A stretch of 16,184 nt of DNA from Bacteroidota bacterium (lineage in GTDB: Bacteria > Bacteroidota > Bacteroidia > B-17B0 > Aurantibacillaceae). The notes under the pieces are model-generated. The model had not been told where the DNA came from and searched no databases. It saw nothing but the letters and a program-made list of their open reading frames with translations. Below are positions 1-7,172 of this stretch, piece by piece (within the stretch, counting starts at the first letter, position 1; every line of letters begins with the position of its first letter). Both the position numbers and the translations under genes were made by a program. The stretch lies in assembly GCA_947449125.1 (NCBI GenBank), contig CANFQR010000010.1, positions 1 through 16,184 on the forward strand, read 5' to 3'.

Positions 1-1
1 A

Positions 2-580
2 AGGCCGGGTCATGCAGGTAATGTAGATTTTGCAAAAAAAATAAAAGCGCTTGTAAAAAAACAAAAAGCAGAAAAAGACCATTTAAAAATAGATTTAAAC
101 AAACCGGCACTTTTAAATATTACCGACATCATGAAAATTTTACCGCATCGGCAGCCTATGTTATTGGTAGATAAAATTATGGAACTATCGGCTAATCATG
201 TGGTTGGGGTAAAAAACGTAACACTAAACGAAGAATTTTTTAAAGGACATTTTCCTGAAAACCCGGTAATGCCAGGGGTTATGTTAATTGAGGCAATGGC
301 ACAATGTGGCGGAGTTTTGGTTTTAAAAACAGTTCCTGACCCCGAAAACTATTTAACTTATTTCATGAAAATAGATGGAGTTAAATTTAAAAAAATGGTT
401 ATTCCTGGAGACACAGTAGTCTTTAGTTTAGTGCTGGTAACACCAATCAGGAGAGGCATTTGTCATATGAAAGGAATAGCTTACGTGAATAATAAACCCG
501 TAATGGAAGCAGAAATGATGGCGCAAATTGTAAAAGTAAAAAATACCGGAGTTAAAACTCCAGAACCACAATTAACTTAA
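2..580 (+). CDS. lpxC-fabZ: Bifunctional LpxC-FabZ, C-terminal part (5' end outside window)
   Basis: This is the 3' part of a fused enzyme. LpxC deacetylates UDP-3-O-acyl-GlcNAc, the committed step of lipid A synthesis. FabZ dehydrates 3-hydroxyacyl-ACP in fatty acid synthesis. The frame is open from base 2. Its first visible residues, RPGHAGNVDFAKKIK, match the end of LpxC, where the His of GHxxN is catalytic. A Lys-rich linker follows, then a complete FabZ hot-dog domain from about visible residue 40. The FabZ dyad is His83 in GHFPENP and Glu97 in LIEAMAQ. The ATG at 131 looks like a FabZ start, but the frame has no stop before it and carries LpxC sequence, so 131 is internal. The fusion is usual in Bacteroidota. 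lpxA follows after three bases, so the two are co-transcribed. Confidence 0.94.
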   Translation, partial: RPGHAGNVDFAKKIKALVKKQKAEKDHLKIDLNKPALLNITDIMKILPHRQPMLLVDKIMELSANHVVGVKNVTLNEEFFKGHFPENPVMPGVMLIEAMAQCGGVLVLKTVPDPENYLTYFMKIDGVKFKKMVIPGDTVVFSLVLVTPIRRGICHMKGIAYVNNKPVMEAEMMAQIVKVKNTGVKTPEPQLT

Positions 581-583
581 GAT

Positions 584-1357
584 ATGATTTCACCCCTTGC
601 AAATATAAGCCCAAAGGCAAAAATTGGTAAAAACGTTACAATCGAAGCGTTTGCCACAATCTATGAAGATGTCGAAATCGGAGACGATTGTCACATTTAT
701 CCTAATGCTTTAATTTATCCTGACACTATAATTGGTAATGGTTGTAAGATTTTTCCGGGTGCTGTTATTGGTATTGTTAATCAGGATTTGAAGTATAAAG
801 GCGAAAAATCAAATACAGTTATTGGAAACAATACAGTTATTCGTGAATATGCCACAATTCACAAAGGAACAGCAGACAGAATGACAACTAAGGTTGGAAA
901 TAATTGTTTAATTATGTGTTATACCCATCTTGGTCATGATTGTTTGGTTGGAAATAATGTTATTATAGCTAATAATGGTAGTCTTGCAGGTCACGTAACC
1001 GTGGAAGATTTTGTGATTATTGAAGGGGTGGTAGCAGCTCAGCAATTTACAACAATTGGGGCTCATTCTTTTGTTGCCGGCGCTTCTTTGATAAGAAAAA
1101 GCGTTCCTCCATATTGTAAAGTAGCACGCGAACCCTTACAATTTATAGGTGTAAACACAATTGGCTTAAATAGACGCGGTTTTGACAAAGAATTAATTAA
1201 ACAAATAGAAGATATTTACCGTATTATTTTTGTTCGCGGACATAATGTAACTAACGCTTTGGAGATTGTTGAAAACGAAATGCCAGACACGCCTGTTAGA
1301 AAGGAAATTCTTGATTTTATAAGAAATCAAAAAGACGGAATAATAAAAGGTATTTAA
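584..1357 (+). CDS. lpxA: Acyl-ACP--UDP-N-acetylglucosamine O-acyltransferase
   Basis: LpxA transfers 3-hydroxyacyl chains from ACP to UDP-GlcNAc, the first step of lipid A synthesis, in the cytoplasm. The 257 residues match the family length of about 260. Hexapeptide repeats of a left-handed beta helix fill residues 1-190, and a C-terminal helical domain follows. The catalytic base is His118 in LGHDC (E. coli His125); His115 and His137 match E. coli His122 and His144. The position of E. coli His160 is Gln153 here, in AAQQF. The LNRRGF motif (195-200) is present. The gene sits three bases after the FabZ stop and 15 bases before the ABC ATPase, in one operon with both. Identification is firm; the acyl chain length it prefers cannot be read from sequence. 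Confidence 0.96.
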   Translation: MISPLANISPKAKIGKNVTIEAFATIYEDVEIGDDCHIYPNALIYPDTIIGNGCKIFPGAVIGIVNQDLKYKGEKSNTVIGNNTVIREYATIHKGTADRMTTKVGNNCLIMCYTHLGHDCLVGNNVIIANNGSLAGHVTVEDFVIIEGVVAAQQFTTIGAHSFVAGASLIRKSVPPYCKVAREPLQFIGVNTIGLNRRGFDKELIKQIEDIYRIIFVRGHNVTNALEIVENEMPDTPVRKEILDFIRNQKDGIIKGI

Positions 1358-1372
1358 AAAAACACAACAAAT

Positions 1373-1999
1373 ATGCTTACCATTCAATTAAATAATTTAG
1401 GTAAAAAATTTAATAAGGAATGGGTTTTTAGGAATTTAACTTATCAAATAAATCAAAACGATAAATTGGTTGTTTTGGGCGGAAATGGCTCCGGAAAGTC
1501 AACTTTGTTACAGGTAATTAGCGGGTTTATAACTGAAAATGAGGGCGAGGTAATTTATCAATTAAACGGTAAAGTGATACCTATAGATAAAATTAAAAAT
1601 TACATTTCATTTGCTTCACCCTACATTCAACTGATTGAGGATTTTACCTTGACAGAAATGATTGAACACACCAAAATATTTAAACCCTTTATAAATAATT
1701 TTAGTTCAGAACAAATTATTGACTTACTTGATTTAAAAAATTCAACTAACAAATTAATAAAGCAATTTAGTAGCGGTATGAAGCAACGGTTAAAATTGGG
1801 CGTTGCCATTTTGTGCGATACACCTTTATTGTTGCTAGATGAGCCGGTTTCTAATTTGGATATAAAAGCAATAGAATGGTATAAAAAATTATTAACTGAT
1901 TTTTCAAATAACCGAATAATAATTGTAGCTTCTAATGCTATAAAAGATGAATTTTTTATCTGCGACAAGTATTTGGATATCGCAGATTTTAAAAAATAG
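1373..1999 (+). CDS. ABC-type ATPase subunit with atypical Q- and H-loops
   Basis: A single nucleotide-binding domain of 208 residues with no membrane segment. Walker A is GGNGSGKST (36-44), the signature is SSGMKQR (133-139), Walker B is LLLLDEP (152-158) and the D-loop is SNLD (160-163). Two switch residues deviate. The H-loop position reads ASNA with Asn188 in place of the usual His. The Q-loop region (about 80-88) reads ASPYIQLIED, with Pro or Ser where Gln is expected. The domain ends soon after the H-loop, so it is short. It is the last gene of the lpxC-fabZ/lpxA operon and ends just before a strong terminator. No permease is encoded beside it. A role in envelope or lipid transport is inferred only from position; the substrate is unknown. 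Confidence 0.85.
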   Translation: MLTIQLNNLGKKFNKEWVFRNLTYQINQNDKLVVLGGNGSGKSTLLQVISGFITENEGEVIYQLNGKVIPIDKIKNYISFASPYIQLIEDFTLTEMIEHTKIFKPFINNFSSEQIIDLLDLKNSTNKLIKQFSSGMKQRLKLGVAILCDTPLLLLDEPVSNLDIKAIEWYKKLLTDFSNNRIIIVASNAIKDEFFICDKYLDIADFKK

Positions 2000-2012
2000 A
2001 TTTTCGTAAATA

Positions 2013-2043
2013 AAAAACCCCGAATCATTGATTCGGGGTTTTT
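2013..2043. terminator. Bidirectional rho-independent terminator
   Basis: A perfect 9-bp stem, CCCCGAATC (2018-2026) and GATTCGGGG (2030-2038), closes on a three-base loop. It is flanked by an A run (2012-2017) and a T run (2039-2043) that extend the pairing and supply a U tract on either strand. It lies between the convergent ABC ATPase (ends 1999) and T9SS protein (ends 2059), so it can end transcription from both sides. Confidence 0.93.
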
Positions 2044-2058
2044 AGTTATAAAACCAGT

Positions 2059-3009
2059 TTATTTTGTAACTATTAATTTTTCAATATAATACTTATTGCC
2101 ATTAGTCACTTTAACAAAATAAGTTCCTTCAGGCAGAGTAGCTAAGTTTAACTTAATTTTTTCTTCTGCTAAAGTGTTATTATGAGAAGCAACAACAGCA
2201 CCTAAGACATTAATTACTTCAATTTTAGAATAATTTGAAGAGGCTGCATCAACTGTTACATAACCTTCATTTGCCGGGTTTGGATATAATTTAATTTTCG
2301 CGTTTATGTCATGTGTGATTTTGTTTAATCCAACACCTAATGAATAAGTGGCGTTACCGTAAATAACTACAGAGTCAATGCGGAAAGACCCTGCGTTTGA
2401 AGTAGCGTTAAAGGCATAGAACCTTATGTTAAACGGTGTAAATTGATTTGAACAGTTGCTAGGGTCAAAAGTAACTAAACAATTATTTCTCCAAGCAGAT
2501 GAAATTGTGGCAGAATTGGTTGGAATGCTTCCCCAATTAAATTCATTATTTGCGTTAACGTTAATTATGCTTCCTGTTGATGAAGCCGATATAAGTGATG
2601 TGCTACCAACCGCATTTGCAGTATAAGAATCCTTATTTGTTCTTACACACCATTTTTGAGGACCTGTATTTGATCTACCCATGTAAAAAGACATTTGGTT
2701 TAACGTAACAACATAACTTTGTTGAGGCGTAAGTGTAATTTCAAAATATTTTGTTAACTCTGGTGTTGTTCCTGTAGTCCAGCTTGTAAATGCAAATACA
2801 TTTGTTGTAGTAGGTGTTGAACCAATGCCATTTGCTGTAAACGATCCAGACGTAACTCCAACAGCAGTAGGGGTAGGTGTTGGGTCAACAGTTCCTGTGC
2901 TTGGCGTTGCGGTTACGGCACTAAATTGATATACTAAATTAAAATTTTGAGATGTCAATGTCTCAAAACCTATTAGAATAAGTGCAATTGAAAGTAATTT
3001 TTTAATCAT
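2059..3009 (-). CDS. Exported protein with T9SS type A sorting domain
   Basis: The 316-residue protein starts with a signal peptide (MIKKLLSIALILIGFETLTS, cleavage near residue 20). A Thr/Pro/Gly-rich segment (about 33-70) follows. A beta-rich domain (about 70-220) begins near YFEITLTP, contains MSFYMGRSNTGPQKW and closes with SFRIDSVVIYG; that layout resembles domains common in T9SS and PEP-CTERM surface proteins. The end (239-316) is a typical T9SS type A C-terminal domain, with KLYPNP, a central VINVLGAVV strand and final LPEGTYFVKVTNG...KLIVTK. Known members cross the outer membrane by the Por system and are released or anchored there. The ligand or activity is unknown. It is transcribed alone, with a TATTTTTG box 24 bases before its ATG. 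Confidence 0.88.
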   Translation of the reverse strand: MIKKLLSIALILIGFETLTSQNFNLVYQFSAVTATPSTGTVDPTPTPTAVGVTSGSFTANGIGSTPTTTNVFAFTSWTTGTTPELTKYFEITLTPQQSYVVTLNQMSFYMGRSNTGPQKWCVRTNKDSYTANAVGSTSLISASSTGSIINVNANNEFNWGSIPTNSATISSAWRNNCLVTFDPSNCSNQFTPFNIRFYAFNATSNAGSFRIDSVVIYGNATYSLGVGLNKITHDINAKIKLYPNPANEGYVTVDAASSNYSKIEVINVLGAVVASHNNTLAEEKIKLNLATLPEGTYFVKVTNGNKYYIEKLIVTK

Positions 3010-3032
3010 GGTAAATAGTTTTTAAATTTATA

Positions 3033-3040
3033 CAAAAATA
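3033..3040 (-). promoter_or_regulatory. Candidate -7 box of the T9SS protein gene
   Basis: On the minus strand this reads TATTTTTG, an exact match to the Bacteroidota -7 consensus TAnnTTTG, ending 24 bases before the ATG at 3009. I see no TTG at the usual -33 spacing, so the call rests on one box and its position. Confidence 0.4.
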
Positions 3041-3069
3041 ATAATTTGTATTTGATTAAGGTTAGCAGT

Positions 3070-4086
3070 ATGTTAAATAAACGGGTTTTACTTTCTTTTT
3101 ATTTTTTAATATGGGTTAACGTTTTTTTTTCTCAAACCGAAAATAATGGTTTGGTAAATTGGTTAACTATTAAAGAGGCACAAGAAAAAAACAAGCAACT
3201 TCAAAAACCATTTTTAATAGATATTTATACAGATTGGTGCGGTTGGTGCAAGCATATGATGAAAACAACCTATTCAAATGCTGCGCTTGCATCCTATATA
3301 AACAGCAATTTTTATCCGGTTAAATTTGATGCTGAAACAAAAGACACTATAGAATATAACGGCAAAATTTATAAACCTACCTCAACAGCCCCTAAAACCC
3401 CTCACGAATTAGCTATTAAGTTTTTGGGTACCAGTTTAAGTTATCCATCAACCATGTTTGTTACTAATAACTTTGAATATAACCTTCTCAGTCAGGGATT
3501 TTTAGAGGATAAAAAAATTGAACCCATCTTAATTTTTATGGTTGAAAATGCCTGGAGAACTTGTGGTTTTGATGAATTTAGTAAACAATTTAACCGAACC
3601 TTTTTAGATACAAATTTTACCAAAGGAAAAGTAATTTTTCATTCATTTAATCAACTCGATAAACTTCAAAAAAAACAACCCAAAAAAGTATTGGTTAATA
3701 TAAATGCCGCCTTCTGTAATAGTTGTAAGGTCATGACTAAAACAACTTTTTTGGATACTAGTTTGACTAATTATTTAAATAAAAACTTTTATTTGGTTAA
3801 TCTTGATGTTGAAACAAGCGACACCCTAATGTATAAAGGGGCCAAACATTATAAAGAGAAAACAAACATGTATCCTTTTAATACGCTTGTTTTCAAGTTA
3901 ACCAACAACAGATTTTCTTTACCAGCCTTGTGTATACTCGACGAGCAGTTAAATAGTATTGATGTATTAAATTATTACCAATCTCCACAACAACTAAAAC
4001 CTATTTTATATTATTTTGGCAATAATGCATTTAAAACAAAAAGCTGGCCTGATTTTATAAAAGAATATAACAAACCGGCAAAATAA
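3070..4086 (+). CDS. Exported protein with two thioredoxin-like domains
   Basis: I start at the ATG at 3070 (338 residues), which begins a good signal peptide (LNKRVLLSFYFLIWVNVFFSQ). The frame could extend to a TTG at 3046, but that only adds residues before the signal. Two thioredoxin folds follow in tandem. The first has CGWC at 57-60 and a likely cis-Pro in YPST (Pro126). The second has CNSC at 216-219 and Pro285 in LPAL. Both carry the same insertion after the third strand (DAETKDTIEYNGKIYK and DVETSDTLMYKGAKHY), so the halves arose by duplication. A periplasmic disulfide or reductase role is likely; whether both sites are redox-active is not known. The membrane protein gene starts five bases after its stop, suggesting joint expression. 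Confidence 0.87.
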   Translation: MLNKRVLLSFYFLIWVNVFFSQTENNGLVNWLTIKEAQEKNKQLQKPFLIDIYTDWCGWCKHMMKTTYSNAALASYINSNFYPVKFDAETKDTIEYNGKIYKPTSTAPKTPHELAIKFLGTSLSYPSTMFVTNNFEYNLLSQGFLEDKKIEPILIFMVENAWRTCGFDEFSKQFNRTFLDTNFTKGKVIFHSFNQLDKLQKKQPKKVLVNINAAFCNSCKVMTKTTFLDTSLTNYLNKNFYLVNLDVETSDTLMYKGAKHYKEKTNMYPFNTLVFKLTNNRFSLPALCILDEQLNSIDVLNYYQSPQQLKPILYYFGNNAFKTKSWPDFIKEYNKPAK

Positions 4087-4090
4087 TTAA

Positions 4091-5050
4091 ATGAAACCAG
4101 CAACCATTCATCATTTAAATACAGGGTTAATTATTTTGTCTTGTGCAATTGCCTTTTATATTCCATTTGAATTATTTTTGTTTTCTTACGGAATTCTTGG
4201 CCCACTGCACTATTTAACTGAAATAGGCTGGTTACATAAAAAAAATTATTTCACAAAAGGCAAATATGATTTTGTGTTTTTGATTATTACTTGCGTCATA
4301 CTTGTTTACTGGAATTATTATCCTCCTCGAAAAGTCGGATTAATTGCAGATATTATTTTTTTTAGCTTACTGTCTTGCTTGGCCTTTGTTTTTATTAAAG
4401 ATTGGCTGTATCGTTTTGTGATTTTTGCATTGGCGCTGCTTTTTGTTGGGTTTTTAAACGACTCATCAGTTTTTTTTACATGGGTTGCCGTATTTTTACC
4501 TACAATAATTCATGTATTTATTTTTACCTGGGTGTTTATGCTCTTTGGGGTATTAAAAGAAAAATCAATGGCAGGATTAATTTCAGTTCTGGTTTTGATT
4601 ATTTGCTCTGTACTAATTTTTGTCATACATCCCGAGAGTTTAATTTATCAGGTGAGCAACTACTCACAAAACAGTTATTCTTTTTTTGTCGAACTTAATT
4701 ACCAGTTAATGAAACTTTTTAATCTAAGCGACTTAAAAAACATAAAAGAAATTTTTACCACAAATGCAGGTTTTGTTACCATGAGGTTTATTGCTTTTGC
4801 TTATACTTATCATTATTTAAACTGGTTTTCAAAAACATCAGTAATTAAATGGCATCTTGTTCCTAGAAAAACACTAATTGCTACTATTATAACCTGGCTT
4901 GTTTCAATTTCGTTTTATATTTATGATTATAATTTAGGAATGAAAGTGCTTTTTTTCTTGAGTTTTTTACATGTGTTTTTAGAATTTCCTTTAAACATAG
5001 TTTCGTTTACCGGTATTGGTAAAGAGCTCATGTCTCTTGCAAAAAAATAA
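4091..5050 (+). CDS. Polytopic membrane protein with conserved-looking His in helices
   Basis: I do not recognise a firmly characterised family. The 319 residues form about eight hydrophobic segments, near 11-38, 59-77, 84-102, 107-125, 128-154, 159-179, 226-246 and 262-305 (the last probably two helices). His and acidic residues sit in or at the ends of several: GPLHYLTEIGWLH (His40, Glu44, His49), PTIIHVFIF (His141), YTYHYLNWF (His239-region, His241) and FLHVFLEFP (His294, Glu298). This spread resembles integral membrane metalloenzymes such as the Brp/Blh beta-carotene 15,15'-dioxygenase family, and I recall Bacteroidota relatives being labelled that way, but I cannot confirm homology. It follows the thioredoxin-like gene by five bases and lies 89 bases before the next gene. 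Function is unassigned. Confidence 0.82.
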   Translation: MKPATIHHLNTGLIILSCAIAFYIPFELFLFSYGILGPLHYLTEIGWLHKKNYFTKGKYDFVFLIITCVILVYWNYYPPRKVGLIADIIFFSLLSCLAFVFIKDWLYRFVIFALALLFVGFLNDSSVFFTWVAVFLPTIIHVFIFTWVFMLFGVLKEKSMAGLISVLVLIICSVLIFVIHPESLIYQVSNYSQNSYSFFVELNYQLMKLFNLSDLKNIKEIFTTNAGFVTMRFIAFAYTYHYLNWFSKTSVIKWHLVPRKTLIATIITWLVSISFYIYDYNLGMKVLFFLSFLHVFLEFPLNIVSFTGIGKELMSLAKK

Positions 5051-5056
5051 TTAACA

Positions 5057-5093
5057 TTCAAACATTCGCAACAACTTGTTCTTCTTGTTTGAA
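5057..5093. repeat. Inverted repeat downstream of the membrane protein gene
   Basis: TTCAAACA (5057-5064) and TGTTTGAA (5086-5093) are perfect 8-bp arms around a 21-base loop. The loop holds a second symmetric piece, AACAACTTGTT (5070-5080). No T run follows, so it is not a clear terminator. It could end or process the upstream transcript, or be chance in AT-rich DNA. Confidence 0.35.
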
Positions 5094-5139
5094 AGCAAAC
5101 AATTAAACATTAATTTTATTTTAAGATTTCAAAAACAAA

Positions 5140-6123
5140 ATGAGAGTTTTGGCATTCATAGTCATAGGGTTATTAATTATTAAAACTGACGCGTTTTCTA
5201 ATGAGTCAATTCCTAAAAAAGCGCAATCAATTAAGAAAATAAAATATGAAGAGCCTAAAACCTTATGTTATAATGTAGTTGGTATTCTTAATCCAAAAAC
5301 CAGAAACAACGAAAACTACATATTAGATAAGACTATTTATGAACTTAAAATAGACACCCTACCTCAAATAAAACTTTGGAGAAACATTATGAATTTGCAC
5401 CAAGACAGTGCAATTGTAAATATTGGAAATTCTAGAAATGTCATTCAAAAAATAAAATTAAGCGAGTGGTATGCAAAGCCTGATTCACTAAAAAAAGCAT
5501 TTAAAGATAGTTTAAGATTTGTTTATAGAGTTGATTCAAGCACTAATGTATTTATTACGGCCGGTAAAAAATTTTTTTATGATTTTGAAAAAACATCTCA
5601 AAACTTTCACAAAGGCATAAATTGTTTTGTTGACAACGGTGTTGACCCATGGTATGCTCAGGCAATTCTTTTAATTGAAAGCCCTAATAAATTACAAAAA
5701 TCTACTGCCGGAGCTTACGGGCCGTTTCAACTAATGAAAGATGTAGCGCGTTTATATGGTTTAAAAGTTAATCGCGAAATTGACGAAAGGGCAGATTTTG
5801 AAAGAAGCGCTTTTGCTTCAAGTAGTTTAATTAAAACCATTTGTATTCCACAAACCAGAAAAATGCTGGATAACTTTAACATAACACAATATAACGAAAG
5901 TGATTTATGGTTTAAATTGTTAGTCATGCATGTCTATCATGCTGGTTCCTATAATGTACAATGCGCACTTAATGTAATTAATCCCCAACAAGGCAGCATG
6001 GATATAATTTTTAATTTATGGCAAACAAAAACTGCTAAATTTAAAAATTCATCACAAAATTATTCTCAGTTAGTGTTAGCCGCCATGATTGAAATGAATC
6101 AAAGGGTTATGGTTAAAATATAA
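5140..6123 (+). CDS. Exported lytic-transglycosylase-like protein (SLT fold)
   Basis: The 327-residue protein starts with a signal peptide (MRVLAFIVIGLLIIKTDAFS). The next 130 residues match nothing I know. A C-terminal SLT-type (lysozyme-like) domain covers about 155-325. Glu180 in LLIESPN is the expected catalytic acid. GAYGPFQLMKDVARLYGL (191-208) is the GAxGxxQLMP-type motif, and YHAGSYNV (266-273) matches the AYNAGxxNV motif. Such enzymes cleave the MurNAc-GlcNAc bond of peptidoglycan in the periplasm. The usual Asn-Pro after the catalytic ESxF is replaced by SPNKLQKSTA, so the glycan-binding groove may differ. There is no LysM repeat. The 89-base upstream gap could hold a separate promoter. 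The fold is confident; activity is inferred. Confidence 0.85.
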   Translation: MRVLAFIVIGLLIIKTDAFSNESIPKKAQSIKKIKYEEPKTLCYNVVGILNPKTRNNENYILDKTIYELKIDTLPQIKLWRNIMNLHQDSAIVNIGNSRNVIQKIKLSEWYAKPDSLKKAFKDSLRFVYRVDSSTNVFITAGKKFFYDFEKTSQNFHKGINCFVDNGVDPWYAQAILLIESPNKLQKSTAGAYGPFQLMKDVARLYGLKVNREIDERADFERSAFASSSLIKTICIPQTRKMLDNFNITQYNESDLWFKLLVMHVYHAGSYNVQCALNVINPQQGSMDIIFNLWQTKTAKFKNSSQNYSQLVLAAMIEMNQRVMVKI

Positions 6124-6179
6124 TAGGGCTTTATTAGTCTGCTATTTCTTATTTTATTAAGTAAAAATCGCTTAATTTT

Positions 6180-6192
6180 ACACAAATTGTGT
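6180..6192. promoter_or_regulatory. Short palindrome at the hemB start
   Basis: ACACAA-A-TTGTGT is a perfect 6-bp inverted repeat with a one-base centre, ending one base before the hemB ATG at 6194. A TAATTTTA box (6173-6180), one base off the TAnnTTTG consensus, touches it. It could be a binding site controlling hemB, but the short length leaves room for chance. Confidence 0.25.
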
Positions 6193-6193
6193 T

Positions 6194-7171
6194 ATGATAA
6201 ATTTACCCCAACGCCCCCGTAGAAATCGTAAAAATCAAGTAGTAAGAGAATTAGTTTGCGAAAATTCTGTTAATGTAAACGACCTTATTTTACCCATGTT
6301 TTTAACCGAAGGAAAAAATAAAAAATCTGAAATTTCTTCGATGCCAAATATTTACAGATTTAGCGGCGATTTAATTTTAAATGAAATAGAGGCATGTTTA
6401 AAAATAGGATTACACACGTTTTGTTTGTTTCCAAGTTTGAGTGATAAATATAAAGATAAAAAAGCAACCGAATCGTATAACAGCAAAGGGCTTTATCCAA
6501 CCGTAATTAAAAATATAAAAAAATATTTTCCTGAAGCACTAATCATGACTGATGTTGCAATGGATCCTTATAGTAGCGATGGCCATGATGGTTTGGTTAA
6601 AAACGGACAAATATTGAATGATGAAACCTTAACAATTCTAGCTAAAATGGCCTTAGTTCAAGCTGAAGCCGGTGCAGATATTATAGGACCGAGTGATATG
6701 ATGGATGGAAGGGTTGGCTTTATTAGAGAGGCACTTGATGAGGCAGATTTTACAAATGTTTCTATTATGAGTTATTCTGCAAAATATGCTAGCGCATTTT
6801 ACGGACCATTTAGAGATGCATTAGATAGCGCTCCAAAATTTGGAGATAAAAAAACCTATCAAATGGATCCGGCAAACAGTCGCGAAGCACTATTAGAAGC
6901 AGATTTAGATTTTAATGAAGGAGCAGATTTTTTAATGGTAAAACCGGCATTAAGTTATTTAGATATTATTAAATTACTGAACGATAATTTTAATTTACCC
7001 ATTGCAGCATATAACGTAAGTGGAGAATATGCTATGGTTAAGGCAGCTGCTGCAAAAAACTGGATAGATGGCAATAAAGTACGCGACGAAATTTTATTGA
7101 GCATAAAACGAGCAGGAGCGTCTGTTATCTTAACTTATTTTGCTAAAGAATTCGCACTCTCAAAAAAATAA
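6194..7171 (+). CDS. hemB: Porphobilinogen synthase (5-aminolevulinate dehydratase)
   Basis: HemB condenses two 5-aminolevulinate molecules into porphobilinogen, the first common step of tetrapyrrole synthesis, in the cytoplasm. Length (325) fits the family. The two Schiff-base lysines are Lys197 in SYSAKYAS and Lys250 in MVKPALSY. The metal-site motif TDVAMDPYSSDGHDG (119-133) has Ala and Asp where zinc enzymes have three Cys, so this is the Cys-less, magnesium-type active site. PQRPRRNR at the N-terminus is the usual arm signature. It lies 70 bases after the SLT gene. aroK follows almost immediately, its likely TTG start one base after the hemB stop. Another heme gene, hemE, lies in this window on the other strand. 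Confidence 0.97.
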   Translation: MINLPQRPRRNRKNQVVRELVCENSVNVNDLILPMFLTEGKNKKSEISSMPNIYRFSGDLILNEIEACLKIGLHTFCLFPSLSDKYKDKKATESYNSKGLYPTVIKNIKKYFPEALIMTDVAMDPYSSDGHDGLVKNGQILNDETLTILAKMALVQAEAGADIIGPSDMMDGRVGFIREALDEADFTNVSIMSYSAKYASAFYGPFRDALDSAPKFGDKKTYQMDPANSREALLEADLDFNEGADFLMVKPALSYLDIIKLLNDNFNLPIAAYNVSGEYAMVKAAAAKNWIDGNKVRDEILLSIKRAGASVILTYFAKEFALSKK

Positions 7172-7172
7172 T

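Noticed and set aside
131..580. A free-standing FabZ starting at the ATG at 131
   Set aside because: The frame is open to the window edge and the upstream residues are the C-terminus of LpxC, so the ATG is internal to the fusion.
1627..2028. Minus-strand open frame of 133 codons
   Set aside because: It lies antisense to the ABC ATPase and starts inside the terminator stem; its residues show no domain.
2880..2920. Thr/Pro-rich segment of the T9SS protein as a coding tandem repeat
   Set aside because: The units are irregular and short; it reads as a flexible linker, not a repeat array.
3046..3069. Longer start (TTG) for the two-domain thioredoxin-like protein
   Set aside because: It adds eight residues before a well-formed signal peptide that starts at the ATG at 3070.
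4402..4698. Second plus-strand frame inside the membrane protein gene
   Set aside because: It is a shadow frame; its aromatic- and Cys-rich sequence comes from T-rich codons of the real gene.
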